Part shown: piece by piece, positions 8,659 through 15,743 of the stretch | How the letters are laid out: each line of letters begins with the position of its first letter | Position numbering within the stretch: position 1 is the stretch's first letter | Origin: Gammaproteobacteria bacterium | GTDB taxonomy: Bacteria; Pseudomonadota; Gammaproteobacteria; Enterobacterales; Alteromonadaceae | Reading direction: 5' to 3' | DNA: 30,248 bases | Assembly (NCBI GenBank): GCA_023380515.1 | Contig: JAMCRH010000118.1 | Coordinates: 1 to 30,248 of the forward strand | Position numbers and translations under genes: made by a program | The notes under the pieces: model-generated | Seen by the model: the letters and a program-made list of their open reading frames with translations, nothing else | Told to the model about the DNA's origin: nothing | Database searches by the model: none

Positions 8659-9123
8659 TTATTTTCCATTGATAAAATCAAGTTGCCGCCATGCCTCATA
8701 ACTAACCAAGGCAACAGTGTTAGATAAGTTCAGTGAACGATTATTTGGCATCATTGGAATACGCAACCTCATTTCAGGGGCAATTTGTTCCATGACTTCT
8801 GGGGCTAGGCCACTCGTTTCAGAACCAAATAGCAATACATCACCCGGTTGGTACTGAACCTCGCTATAGCCACGCGTGCCTTTGGTGGTAATCGCATAAA
8901 TATTGCGCTCCCCCATAGCCTGTTTAAATGATTCAAAATCTGGATGCCGTTCTACGCGGCTCAGATCATGATAATCCAGCCCTGCGCGGCGTAGCTTCTT
9001 CTCTTCGAGGTCAAAGCCAAGTGGTTCGATTAAATGCAACGTACAGCCATTGTTCGCACAAAGCCTGATCACATTGCCGGCGTTAGCAGCCATAACTGGA
9101 TTAAATAAGGCGATATTCAACAT
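8659..9123 (-). CDS. trmL: Complete TrmL tRNA 2'-O-methyltransferase carried by the island
   Basis: A 154-residue SPOUT methyltransferase that should 2'-O-methylate the wobble base (C34 or cmnm5U34) of tRNA-Leu isoacceptors, using S-adenosylmethionine. It is the usual length for TrmL (about 155). It starts [16 protein letters not shown] and keeps the SPOUT knot motifs [22 protein letters not shown] and [15 protein letters not shown] lies 10 bases before the ATG. It sits at the right end of the island on the strand opposite to the broken chromosomal trmL, and is very similar to that gene but clearly diverged (for example [11 protein letters not shown] against [11 protein letters not shown]). 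It probably restores the function the insertion destroyed. Confidence 0.93.
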   Translation of the reverse strand: MLNIALFNPVMAANAGNVIRLCANNGCTLHLIEPLGFDLEEKKLRRAGLDYHDLSRVERHPDFESFKQAMGERNIYAITTKGTRGYSEVQYQPGDVLLFGSETSGLAPEVMEQIAPEMRLRIPMMPNNRSLNLSNTVALVSYEAWRQLDFINGK

Positions 9124-9170
9124 TAATAATCTACTCCATTCTTTATATAATGTGATTTTAGCGACATGCG

Positions 9171-9315
9171 GGCGTCACGACCACGCCAAAATTTTGTTAG
9201 CCCCATTTTGTTAGCTAATGTATTGTGTTTGTAATACTTGATTTCAAAGGCGTGGAGAGCTGTTTTGGTAATCTGGGCTAACAAAAAGTACATACCGCTG
9301 GTGGAAGTAAGGATG
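9171..9315. repeat. Right end of the island: repeated TTTTGTTAGC motifs and dyads
   Basis: TTTTGTTAGCCC occurs on the plus strand near 9192-9203, followed by a second partial copy TTTTGTTAGCT. The inverted 27-bp repeat matching the left end is at 9260-9286. CCACGCC (9181-9187) pairs with GGCGTGG (9249-9255), and GGCGT (9171-9175) pairs with ACGCC (9183-9187). The density of repeats fits a recombinase- or transposase-binding end. Confidence 0.6.
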
Positions 9316-9732
9316 AACGTCATCCGCCTTGCCGCTAATAACGGTTGTACCTTGCATTTAATTGAGCCGTTAGGGTTTGATTTTGAAGAAAAGAAGCTGC
9401 GTCGTGCGGGGCTCGACTATCATGACTTGAGTCGTGTGGAGCGTTATCCTGACTTTGCTGCGTTTGCCGAAAAGTTTGCTGGTCACACCATTTACGCAAT
9501 CACCACCAAAGGTACCCGCAACTATACCGATGTGACCTTTCAGCCGGGTGACGTGTTGTTGTTTGGTTCGGAAACCAGCGGTTTGCCTGTCGATGTGATG
9601 GCGCAAATCGCACCGGAGCAGCGCTTACGTTTACCCATGATGCCAAATAACCGGTCGCTGAATTTATCCAACTCGGTAGCGATTTTAAGTTACGAAGCTT
9701 GGCGCCAACAGGGCTTTGCTGGCGGCCTCTAG
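9313..9732 (+). pseudogene. trmL: 3' part of chromosomal trmL, missing the first 16 codons
   Basis: The original trmL resumes at 9316 with [20 protein letters not shown] and runs without a stop to 9732. It keeps [22 protein letters not shown] and SYEAWRQ. The island's last bases, GGAAGTAAGGATG, supply an in-frame ATG at 9313 and a plausible ribosome site, so a ~139-residue protein lacking the first beta strand could be made. Whether it folds or works is doubtful, because the conserved N-terminal PANTG segment is lost. The intact frame suggests the insertion is recent or that the piece is still selected. It ends one base from the convergent hydrolase gene. A longer in-frame start at 9238 lies inside the island end and is less likely. 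Confidence 0.8.
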
Positions 9733-9733
9733 G

Positions 9734-10774
9734 CTAGCTACTAAAAAAGCGCTGAATCATTGCCAGTGCCGGCGCGCGAATGGCGTCGGTTTCCATTAGA
9801 ATTTCGTGTTTCGCCCCAGCAATAGGCTCTAAACGGCTGGCCGGGTGCGCTAATTTGTCGACAAAACGGTGCTGTGGCTCTGGCGCCACAATAATGTCCT
9901 GATCCCCTTGCAACAGCAGCACCGGAATATCCACTCGCTCAGCAAGTTGTACTACCTGCTCCGCAGCTTGCACGCCTTCAGCTACCCAATGATTCGTCGG
10001 CCCGCCGACTTTGATCGCGGGCAAGTCTTGGTACATCTGCGAAAACCAATCATAGCGGGCTTCGCTGTGGGTTAAACGATTTACGGCAAAGGCCTCTTTC
10101 TGATAATCACCGGTACCCGGTGCATACCAATGTCGCTTTGGCGACAAAAACTGATTTAACGCTGCTAACGAACGCGTCATGGGTTTTGCCAACCACAGCG
10201 GCCAAGGGGCGGTGTTAATTCCCATCATCGGCGCACTTAATGCAGCTTTGTGGAAGGGGGACGGTGAGTAACCGTGACGGCCGGCAACTTGTTGCAGGTA
10301 GGTCATACTAATTGCGCCCCCCATAGAATGGGCAAGCAAATAAACGGGCTTGTCGGCAAAGTCAGCTTTTAGGAGCGCTAACCATTCGGCAAAGTCTTCC
10401 GCATAGTCAAGAAAACGACCAACATGCCCTTGTTGCTGATTGGCAGTAAGGCGAGTCGAATGGCCTTGACCACGGTGGTCGATCATCGCAACCGCATAGC
10501 CTTCGGCAACAAATTCGAGAGCAACTTCTTGGTATTTAATATACGACTCGACGCGGCCTGGCGAAATTACGACCCAGCCTCGTGGGTTTTCAGGTCTGCA
10601 CAAACCGTAATGAATTTCCTTGCCGTCGCGGCTGGTAAATTCTCTGTGCTCAATGCTGCGATAGAACTTCGTGAGCTCCTGAGCCGCCCATTGCGACCAC
10701 TCAGAATCCGTATCCTTGGGCCGGACCGACAATACCTTCTGTGCTAATGACTCGTGTGCAACCCCCTGCAACAT
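9734..10774 (-). CDS. pldB: Alpha/beta hydrolase, lysophospholipase-like
   Basis: A 346-residue hydrolase of the PldB/monoglyceride-lipase type, likely acting on lysophospholipids or related esters in the membrane or cytoplasm. The nucleophile elbow is AHSMGGA (Ser about 140). The acid is in LLLQGDQD and the base His in GAKHEIL near the end. DHRGQGHST is the typical oxyanion-side motif. I place the start at the ATG at 10774, which has GGAGG four bases upstream. A longer frame to 10825 would begin inside the palindromic repeat at 10799-10845 and is unlikely. It is the downstream neighbour of cpxA on the same strand, separated by that repeat. The pldB symbol is tentative. Confidence 0.85.
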   Translation of the reverse strand: MLQGVAHESLAQKVLSVRPKDTDSEWSQWAAQELTKFYRSIEHREFTSRDGKEIHYGLCRPENPRGWVVISPGRVESYIKYQEVALEFVAEGYAVAMIDHRGQGHSTRLTANQQQGHVGRFLDYAEDFAEWLALLKADFADKPVYLLAHSMGGAISMTYLQQVAGRHGYSPSPFHKAALSAPMMGINTAPWPLWLAKPMTRSLAALNQFLSPKRHWYAPGTGDYQKEAFAVNRLTHSEARYDWFSQMYQDLPAIKVGGPTNHWVAEGVQAAEQVVQLAERVDIPVLLLQGDQDIIVAPEPQHRFVDKLAHPASRLEPIAGAKHEILMETDAIRAPALAMIQRFFSS

Positions 10775-10798
10775 ACTGCCTCCACTCGTTGCGACAAC

Positions 10799-10845
10799 CA
10801 TTAGGGACCGTAGCTGGAATGCCATTCCAGCTACGGTCCCTAATG
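10799..10845. repeat. REP-like 47-bp perfect palindrome, copy 1
   Basis: The arms are 23 bases (beginning CATTAGGGACCGTAGC) around a single central base (C at 10822). The same palindrome occurs at 27384-27432. It lies 35 bases after the cpxA stop and upstream of the hydrolase gene. It could end transcription or stabilise mRNA 3' ends. Confidence 0.9.
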
Positions 10846-10879
10846 AATTGTACGTGATTGGGATGAGTTAGCAAGCGGC

Positions 10880-12244
10880 CTAGCGGGGGAACTCGACGCT
10901 GACCTCAAGGCCTCCATCGGGGTGGTTGCGGGCATTAATTTGGCCACCAAGGATTGCCACAGCACGCTGGCAAAGCGCCAAACCTAAACCAACGCCGGCA
11001 CCATGATGTCGCGACGGGTCGCCGCGATAAAACGGTTCAAATAGTTTGGCGAGTTTTTCTTCTGGCGCACCTGGGCCTTGGTCACGAATTTGCAGCGTAA
11101 AGGTCTCTTTATCGGCAAATGCGTGAATAGTGACAACACCATCGAGCGGGCCGTACTGGAACGCGTTACGCACTAGGTTCTCAACTATCATGCGCAACAG
11201 CACTGGGTCTGTAGCCACGGGCTCGAGCTGGCCGCTTGGCAATTCAATGCGTCCACGCCAGCCTTCTTCACCCAGCTGAGCAATGTAGAAATAGTCGAGG
11301 TCGTCTTTCAGCTCGCGCAACAAAGCCTGCACATCCACTTGGTCTTTCACCAATTTCTCAAGGCCATTCTCAAGGCGCGACAGCCAAAGAATCGAGTCGA
11401 TAATCATGCCGAGTCGATAAATATCTTTATGCAACTGCTTGTAGTTACGGTTCTGCCGCAGATCTGGAGTTTCTAGCAGGTCGAGCGCCACTTGCAAGCG
11501 ACCGACCGGGGAGCGCAGCTCATGGGAGACATCGCTGAGTAACCGTCGCTGGGCGTCCCGCGAGGTGGCTAAGTCTAATGCAGTGCGCTGCAGCGTGCGG
11601 GCAAGTTCACCAAGTTCGTCTCGCCGCCGTGGCAAGCGCTTCAAACTCGGCTCGGCCACACCCGCTGCGACTTGTCTTGTCGCATTGCGCAACTGTTTCA
11701 GTGGCCGTACAAACCACCAACCTAAAATTAAGGCGCCAATAAACGATGCAATTGCCGACAGCAGCAACAAACGTGGCAAGAAATCACGATCGGCTTGGCT
11801 TTCTTGCACCGCTGCCAATTCGCTAGCGGTCGCCGGTCGGCCGACCACAACCGCCCCTTCATTACTCTCTAAAGGTCCTGCATATAAACTGTCACCGACA
11901 ACGATTTGCACCGGCTCAGCATGGGAATACACTTGCACTGCTGCACCGATTTCGCGCTGAGACAAGCCTGGGGTAAATTCCCACTGGTCACGCTCAACGG
12001 CAATCAGACGGTATTGGCCAACGAGCAAGCGGCCAGGTTGTAATAAACCGGCACTGGAAGGATGGGTAAGAATCGGCGCCAGCGAGCGATTGAATTCTTC
12101 GCTCATGGGCTCTGGCCCCGGTGGACGCGCTAAATACAAGATGACTGAAAACGCCGCCGCCGCAGTCAGTAGAATGAGTAACCAAAATATCGTCAGCAGT
12201 CGAAACGTCAACGACTGATACCAACGGGTGCGGCGTTCAACCAT
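10880..12244 (-). CDS. cpxA: CpxA-like sensor histidine kinase
   Basis: A 454-residue inner-membrane histidine kinase, partner of the response regulator just upstream. TM1 is about residues 14-37, the periplasmic sensor about 38-157, TM2 about 158-178, then HAMP. The phosphoacceptor His241 is in LLSDVSHELRSP. The ATP-binding boxes are NLVRNAFQY (N), DQGPGAPE (G1) and GAGVGLGLAL (G2). The H-box closely follows the CpxA pattern. The ATG starts three bases after the stop of the regulator gene, so the two are one operon. CpxA-type kinases sense envelope stress; that role is by homology. The periplasmic domain looks divergent from the enterobacterial protein. Confidence 0.88.
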   Translation of the reverse strand: MVERRTRWYQSLTFRLLTIFWLLILLTAAAAFSVILYLARPPGPEPMSEEFNRSLAPILTHPSSAGLLQPGRLLVGQYRLIAVERDQWEFTPGLSQREIGAAVQVYSHAEPVQIVVGDSLYAGPLESNEGAVVVGRPATASELAAVQESQADRDFLPRLLLLSAIASFIGALILGWWFVRPLKQLRNATRQVAAGVAEPSLKRLPRRRDELGELARTLQRTALDLATSRDAQRRLLSDVSHELRSPVGRLQVALDLLETPDLRQNRNYKQLHKDIYRLGMIIDSILWLSRLENGLEKLVKDQVDVQALLRELKDDLDYFYIAQLGEEGWRGRIELPSGQLEPVATDPVLLRMIVENLVRNAFQYGPLDGVVTIHAFADKETFTLQIRDQGPGAPEEKLAKLFEPFYRGDPSRHHGAGVGLGLALCQRAVAILGGQINARNHPDGGLEVSVEFPR

Positions 12245-12247
12245 GAT

Positions 12248-12943
12248 TTAGGTTTCCAGTAGTTCTGGTTCCATCACGCGGTAACCACGACCGCGCACGG
12301 TTTGAATCCGATCCGGATGCGTTGGTAGTTTTTTGCGGATATTACTAATGTGCACGTCGAGCGAACGGTCAAACGGCCCAAGTTGACGGCCTAGCACTTG
12401 CGCCGACAGCATTTCTTTGGTCACAAGTTGACCATGGTGCATCACCAACTGACGCAGCACTTCATATTCGGTCGGCGTTAACACTAAGGCTTCGCCATCA
12501 CAACTTGCATTGGCATTGGTCGTATCGAGCTCAAAACCGGCAAAACGTAACATTTCCACCACAGGTTTCGAGTCTTGGTTTTTACTCCGGCGCAGCAATG
12601 CTTTGACGCGTGCAATCAGTTCCCGCGGATAAAACGGCTTCGGCAAGTAATCATCGGCACCGAGCTCAAGACCAACCACGCGATCAACGTCGTCACCACG
12701 TGCCGTTAGCATCAATACCGGCGTCTCGACCCCACTTTGACGCAGCTGCTTGAGAACCTGTAAACCATCAATCTCTGGCAACATAATATCAAGTAAAATA
12801 AGCGCGAATGGGTCACTCGTCGCCTTGGCTAAACCGGCTTTGCCGTCCTCTACGTGAGTGATTTTAATTCCCTCACGAGCAAACACGTCAGTTAGCATGT
12901 TACCTAAATCAACATCGTCATCGATTAACAAGATATGTACCAC
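12248..12943 (-). CDS. cpxR: CpxR-like OmpR-family response regulator
   Basis: A 231-residue DNA-binding response regulator. The receiver domain has the acidic pocket IDDD (residues 7-10), phospho-acceptor Asp52 (ILLDIMLP), Thr in LTAR and Lys in YLPKPF. The winged-helix domain ends in RTVRGRGYRVM-type sequence (here QTVRGRGYRVM). GLELGADDYLPKPF and QVLGRQLGPFDRSLDVHISN match CpxR specifically. I chose the GTG at 12943, giving MVHILLIDDD, because AAGGA lies eight bases upstream; a longer TTG start at 12976 adds residues not found in the family. It is cotranscribed with the kinase gene. GTAAA-type sites upstream suggest autoregulation. Confidence 0.9.
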   Translation of the reverse strand: MVHILLIDDDVDLGNMLTDVFAREGIKITHVEDGKAGLAKATSDPFALILLDIMLPEIDGLQVLKQLRQSGVETPVLMLTARGDDVDRVVGLELGADDYLPKPFYPRELIARVKALLRRSKNQDSKPVVEMLRFAGFELDTTNANASCDGEALVLTPTEYEVLRQLVMHHGQLVTKEMLSAQVLGRQLGPFDRSLDVHISNIRKKLPTHPDRIQTVRGRGYRVMEPELLET

Positions 12944-13014
12944 GGGTCGTATCCTTTTTAGTTTCAATACTAGCAATCTAGCGTCTTTACATTTCCATGC
13001 GAGTGACTTTTCAC

Positions 13015-13032
13015 CTTCTTTACAATTGTAAA
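13015..13032. promoter_or_regulatory. Palindromic TTTACAATTGTAAA site upstream of cpxR
   Basis: CTTCTTTACAATTGTAAA contains a perfect 14-bp palindrome (13019-13032). On the cpxR strand it reads into GTAAAGAAGGTGAAAA, close to the CpxR half-site pattern GTAAA-N5-GTAAA. An almost identical 18-mer lies upstream of acrA (26894-26911). It is likely a regulator-binding site, perhaps for the Cpx-like regulator itself. It sits just after the glnG stop. Confidence 0.55.
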
Positions 13033-13035
13033 ACG

Positions 13036-14508
13036 CTACTTATTCAACCCCAACCGACTTATTTTCCGCGTCAGGGTGTTACGCCCCCAGCCAAGTCGTT
13101 CTGCGGCTTGCTGTCTGTGTCCACCGGTCGCTGCAAGCGCTTCTTCGATCGCTATGCGTTCAATGCTCGCGCTCAAGCTCGACCACCCATTAGGATAGTC
13201 TTGATTATTTGTGCCGGCCAATGCATCCCGAATTGCCACGCGTAACGCTGTTTGCCAATCGCTGCTGTTTGGCGTTGGTAGCCCAACGTCGCTCGCGTCG
13301 TTCGAACCGTCACTAGAGCCTCGCGTTAACTGCGGCAACTCATCAACATCAACCACGTCGCCACTGGCCATCACGGTTATCCAACGGCACGCATTCTCGA
13401 GCTGGCGAACGTTACCGGGCCATTCAGCGGCGGTCATGGTCGCCATGGCGTTTTTGCTTAAACGCTTCACCGGCATCTGTAATTCTTCGGCTGCGCGCGC
13501 TAAAAAATGTTCCGTTAATGCCGGAATATCGCTTCGGCGCTGCGCTAGGCTCGGAAGCTGTAAATGAATCACGTTTAAACGATGGTAAAGGTCTTCACGA
13601 AAATCACCATCGCTTATGGCCTTGCGCAAATCAATGTGGGTGGCGGCGATAACCCGCACATCAACGGTCACCAATTGATGACTACCCACCGGATAAAACT
13701 GTCCTTCTGCAAGCGCGCGCAGCAAACGTGTTTGCACCGCTAAAGGCATGTCACCAATTTCATCGAGAAACAGGGTGCCGCCATCGGCTTGCTGGAAACG
13801 CCCCGGGCGCCGTGATTGAGCGCCGGTAAACGCACCTTTCTCGTGCCCAAACAGCTCGGACTCTATCAGCTCACTTGGAATAGCGGCCATATTTAACGCC
13901 ACAAACGGCTTCTCGGCGCGTGGGCTATGGTCATGTAGGGCGCGGGCGACCAACTCTTTACCGGTACCTGTTTCACCGGTTAAGAGCACAGTGACACTTG
14001 AACGCGACAAGCGTCCAATAGCCCGAAACACCTCTTGCATTGCCGGCGAGTCACCAACAATGCCGGTTTCTTGTTGCGTTTCTGCTGCATTGTCGCCAAC
14101 GCTGACTTGCTGCTCCTGCTCCCGCGCTTTCACCGCTCGGCTCGCCACCGCGAGCATTTCGTGCAGGTCAAAAGGCTTGGGCAAGTATTCAAAAGCACCG
14201 CCTTTAAAGGCTTTGACTGCGCTGTCTAAGTCCGAGTGTGCGGTCATCACTATCACCGGCAAATCTGGCCATTGTTGTTGCAACTGGCGCAGGACTTCCA
14301 TGCCGTTCAGGCCCGGCATTTTCACATCGGTAATCACTAAATCCGGGGTTGCCTGCTTGCTCGCACTGACTTCGGTCATCGCCGTCAACAAGGCTTCTGG
14401 TTCAGCAAATAAGCGCGGCTGCCAACCGGCGTCGGCGGTGAATGCACGCTCAAGCACCCAACGAATTGAGCTGTCGTCGTCGAGAATCCAAACCTGATAC
14501 GCACTCAT
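13036..14508 (-). CDS. glnG: Nitrogen regulator NtrC, sigma-54 activator
   Basis: A 490-residue response regulator that activates sigma-54 promoters under nitrogen limitation. It has an N-terminal receiver (Asp61 in ITDVKMPG), a central AAA+ domain with GETGTGKE (Walker A), the sigma-54 contact loop GAFTGA and FLDEIGD (Walker B), and a C-terminal Fis-type helix-turn-helix (HRQQAAERLGWGRNTLTRKI). It overlaps glnL by four bases (ATGA), showing translational coupling. Its likely binding sites lie at 15653-15669, 17353-17369 and 17384-17400. The linker of about 60 residues before the HTH is Ser/Asp-rich. Family and role are secure. Confidence 0.96.
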   Translation of the reverse strand: MSAYQVWILDDDSSIRWVLERAFTADAGWQPRLFAEPEALLTAMTEVSASKQATPDLVITDVKMPGLNGMEVLRQLQQQWPDLPVIVMTAHSDLDSAVKAFKGGAFEYLPKPFDLHEMLAVASRAVKAREQEQQVSVGDNAAETQQETGIVGDSPAMQEVFRAIGRLSRSSVTVLLTGETGTGKELVARALHDHSPRAEKPFVALNMAAIPSELIESELFGHEKGAFTGAQSRRPGRFQQADGGTLFLDEIGDMPLAVQTRLLRALAEGQFYPVGSHQLVTVDVRVIAATHIDLRKAISDGDFREDLYHRLNVIHLQLPSLAQRRSDIPALTEHFLARAAEELQMPVKRLSKNAMATMTAAEWPGNVRQLENACRWITVMASGDVVDVDELPQLTRGSSDGSNDASDVGLPTPNSSDWQTALRVAIRDALAGTNNQDYPNGWSSLSASIERIAIEEALAATGGHRQQAAERLGWGRNTLTRKISRLGLNK

Positions 14509-15614
14509 GGCTCAATCTCCTCTTCCGAACCTTGGCTGGGTGGCTGTTGGTACGGCAAGTACACAGTGAATTCGGTACATTGTGGCCGACTGTTGAGTTC
14601 GATTTTACCGGCGTGCTGGTGCACCAGTGACTGCGCAATCGACAAGCCTAAGCCAGAGCCGTTTTCACGCCCGCTCACTAACGGATAGAACAAGGTATCG
14701 CGCAGCTCACTTGGCACGCCTGGCCCGTCGTCTTGCACAGTAATCAGCAAACACTGACGATAGCGGGTGCCATAAATCGTTTCTTGGTGACTAATGCGCG
14801 TGCGCACCACAATGGTGCCTTGCTCGCCAATCGCTTCGAGCGCATTTTTGACTAAATTCAGGAGCACCTGTTCGACCTGCTCGGGGCTGACCCAAATCGC
14901 CGGAATACTGGGGTCGTAGTCTTTGCGCACGGTAACCTGTGGTGGACACTCTAATTGAATCAGGTCAAGAACGCGGGTGAGAACTTCATGAATATTAACC
15001 CAACGTCGTTGGCTTGGGCGGTTCGGCCCTAATAGTCGGTCGACTAAGTTACGCAAGCGATCGGCCTGCGCCATAATCAGCTGGGTAAACTCGCGTTGGT
15101 TATCTGGCAACTGCGCATCGAGTAATTGCGCTGCACCGCGCAGTCCACCCAATGGGTTTTTAATTTCGTGCGCTAAACCGCGTACCAACTGCTGGGCAGC
15201 CGCTAGCTGATGTTGTTGGGTTTGTTCTTGGTTAATCCGCCGAATTAAATCAATCTGGCGCATTTCGAGCAGTATAGTCAAACCTAAGCTGGGTACTTCG
15301 GCAACTGACGCGGTTAATTCCACATTCATGGTTTTGCCGTCATGGAATACCCAGGTCACGTCGCTATCGGAAATTGTTTGTTGCGACTGCAGTACGCCAC
15401 TCAGTAGCGACAAGTCGAAACTGCTATAACGTAAGTGGCTGTCGAGCGGCGTCGCTTCAAGGCGGCGTGCGCTGGCAGCGAAAATCGCATCGGCAGCGGC
15501 ATTGGCATAATGCACTTTCAGTTGACCGTCGAGCACAAGAATCGCGGTCACCAGCTGATCGGCTAATGCGCTGCTAAATGCTGTTGTCAGTGTTGTGGTG
15601 TGCGAGACGGTCAT
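14505..15614 (-). CDS. glnL: Nitrogen sensor kinase/phosphatase NtrB
   Basis: A 369-residue soluble histidine kinase that phosphorylates and dephosphorylates NtrC according to PII status. It has an N-terminal PAS-like domain (about 15-125), His149 in GLAHEIKNPLGG, an N-box NLVKNALEA, and G-boxes DDGPGVP and GSGLGLSIAQ. This is the normal NtrB layout and length. GAGGAA lies six bases before the ATG. A consensus NtrC site 39 bases upstream (15653-15669) suggests a separately regulated glnLG promoter, as in enteric bacteria. It is followed by glnG with a 4-base overlap. Confidence 0.95.
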   Translation of the reverse strand: MTVSHTTTLTTAFSSALADQLVTAILVLDGQLKVHYANAAADAIFAASARRLEATPLDSHLRYSSFDLSLLSGVLQSQQTISDSDVTWVFHDGKTMNVELTASVAEVPSLGLTILLEMRQIDLIRRINQEQTQQHQLAAAQQLVRGLAHEIKNPLGGLRGAAQLLDAQLPDNQREFTQLIMAQADRLRNLVDRLLGPNRPSQRRWVNIHEVLTRVLDLIQLECPPQVTVRKDYDPSIPAIWVSPEQVEQVLLNLVKNALEAIGEQGTIVVRTRISHQETIYGTRYRQCLLITVQDDGPGVPSELRDTLFYPLVSGRENGSGLGLSIAQSLVHQHAGKIELNSRPQCTEFTVYLPYQQPPSQGSEEEIEP

Positions 15615-15652
15615 TGCTTTTCCTCACCTACACAGTGCTTGGGTAGGCAGTT

Positions 15653-15669
15653 TGCACCAATTTGGTGCA
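15653..15669. promoter_or_regulatory. NtrC site between glnA and glnL
   Basis: TGCACCAATTTGGTGCA is a perfect palindrome and a consensus NtrC site. It lies just upstream of glnL, where the enteric glnL promoter also carries an NtrC site that limits its expression. Confidence 0.85.
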
Positions 15670-15704
15670 ATTCGCAATCCAAGCGTCAGTCGCTAGGATC
15701 AAAA

Positions 15705-15735
15705 AAGGGCTCGGCAGTTAAACCACCGAGCCCTT
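15705..15735 (-). terminator. Rho-independent terminator of glnA
   Basis: On the minus strand AAGGGCTCGG pairs with CCGAGCCCTT across an 11-base loop and is followed by a T run. It lies eight bases after the glnA stop. It partly separates glnA from glnLG transcription. Confidence 0.9.
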
Positions 15736-15743
15736 CGTCTCAA

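Larger units (their letters stand above)
3035..9315. mobile_element. 6.3-kb genomic island inserted in trmL: heavy-metal efflux cargo plus a replacement trmL
   Basis: The borders are set by the two halves of the interrupted trmL: codon 16 ends at 3034 and the next expected codon (AAC) begins at 9316. Inside are a small secreted protein, a CzcB-like adaptor, a CzcA/CusA-like pump, an IS256-family remnant and a full-length trmL on the minus strand. Near each border, 29 bases inside, is an inverted 27-bp repeat whose outer part is TTTTGTTAGCCC (3064-3090 and 9260-9286). AACGT occurs at both junctions (3036-3040 and 9316-9320). No integrase or complete transposase is present, so the element is either a relic or is moved by an enzyme encoded elsewhere. 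Exact ends are uncertain by a few bases. Confidence 0.8.

Noticed and set aside
3064..9286. TTTTGTTAGCCC / GGGCTAACAAAA as integron attC sites
   Set aside because: GTTAGCC and GGCTAAC deviate from the GTTRRRY/RYYYAAC core, no attC-type paired stem was found, and there is no cassette array or integron integrase.
3035..9315. Tn7-like transposon
   Set aside because: The ends do not start TGT...ACA, and no tnsABC/tniQ-like genes are visible. A 5-bp repeat AACGT is present but the left side has an extra base.
9123..9323. 66-codon minus-strand frame upstream of the island trmL
   Set aside because: It spans the repeat-rich right end and enters the broken trmL; it resembles no known protein and is best seen as open by chance.
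9734..10825. 363-residue version of the hydrolase
   Set aside because: Its N-terminus would be encoded by the palindromic repeat; the ATG at 10774 has a good ribosome site.
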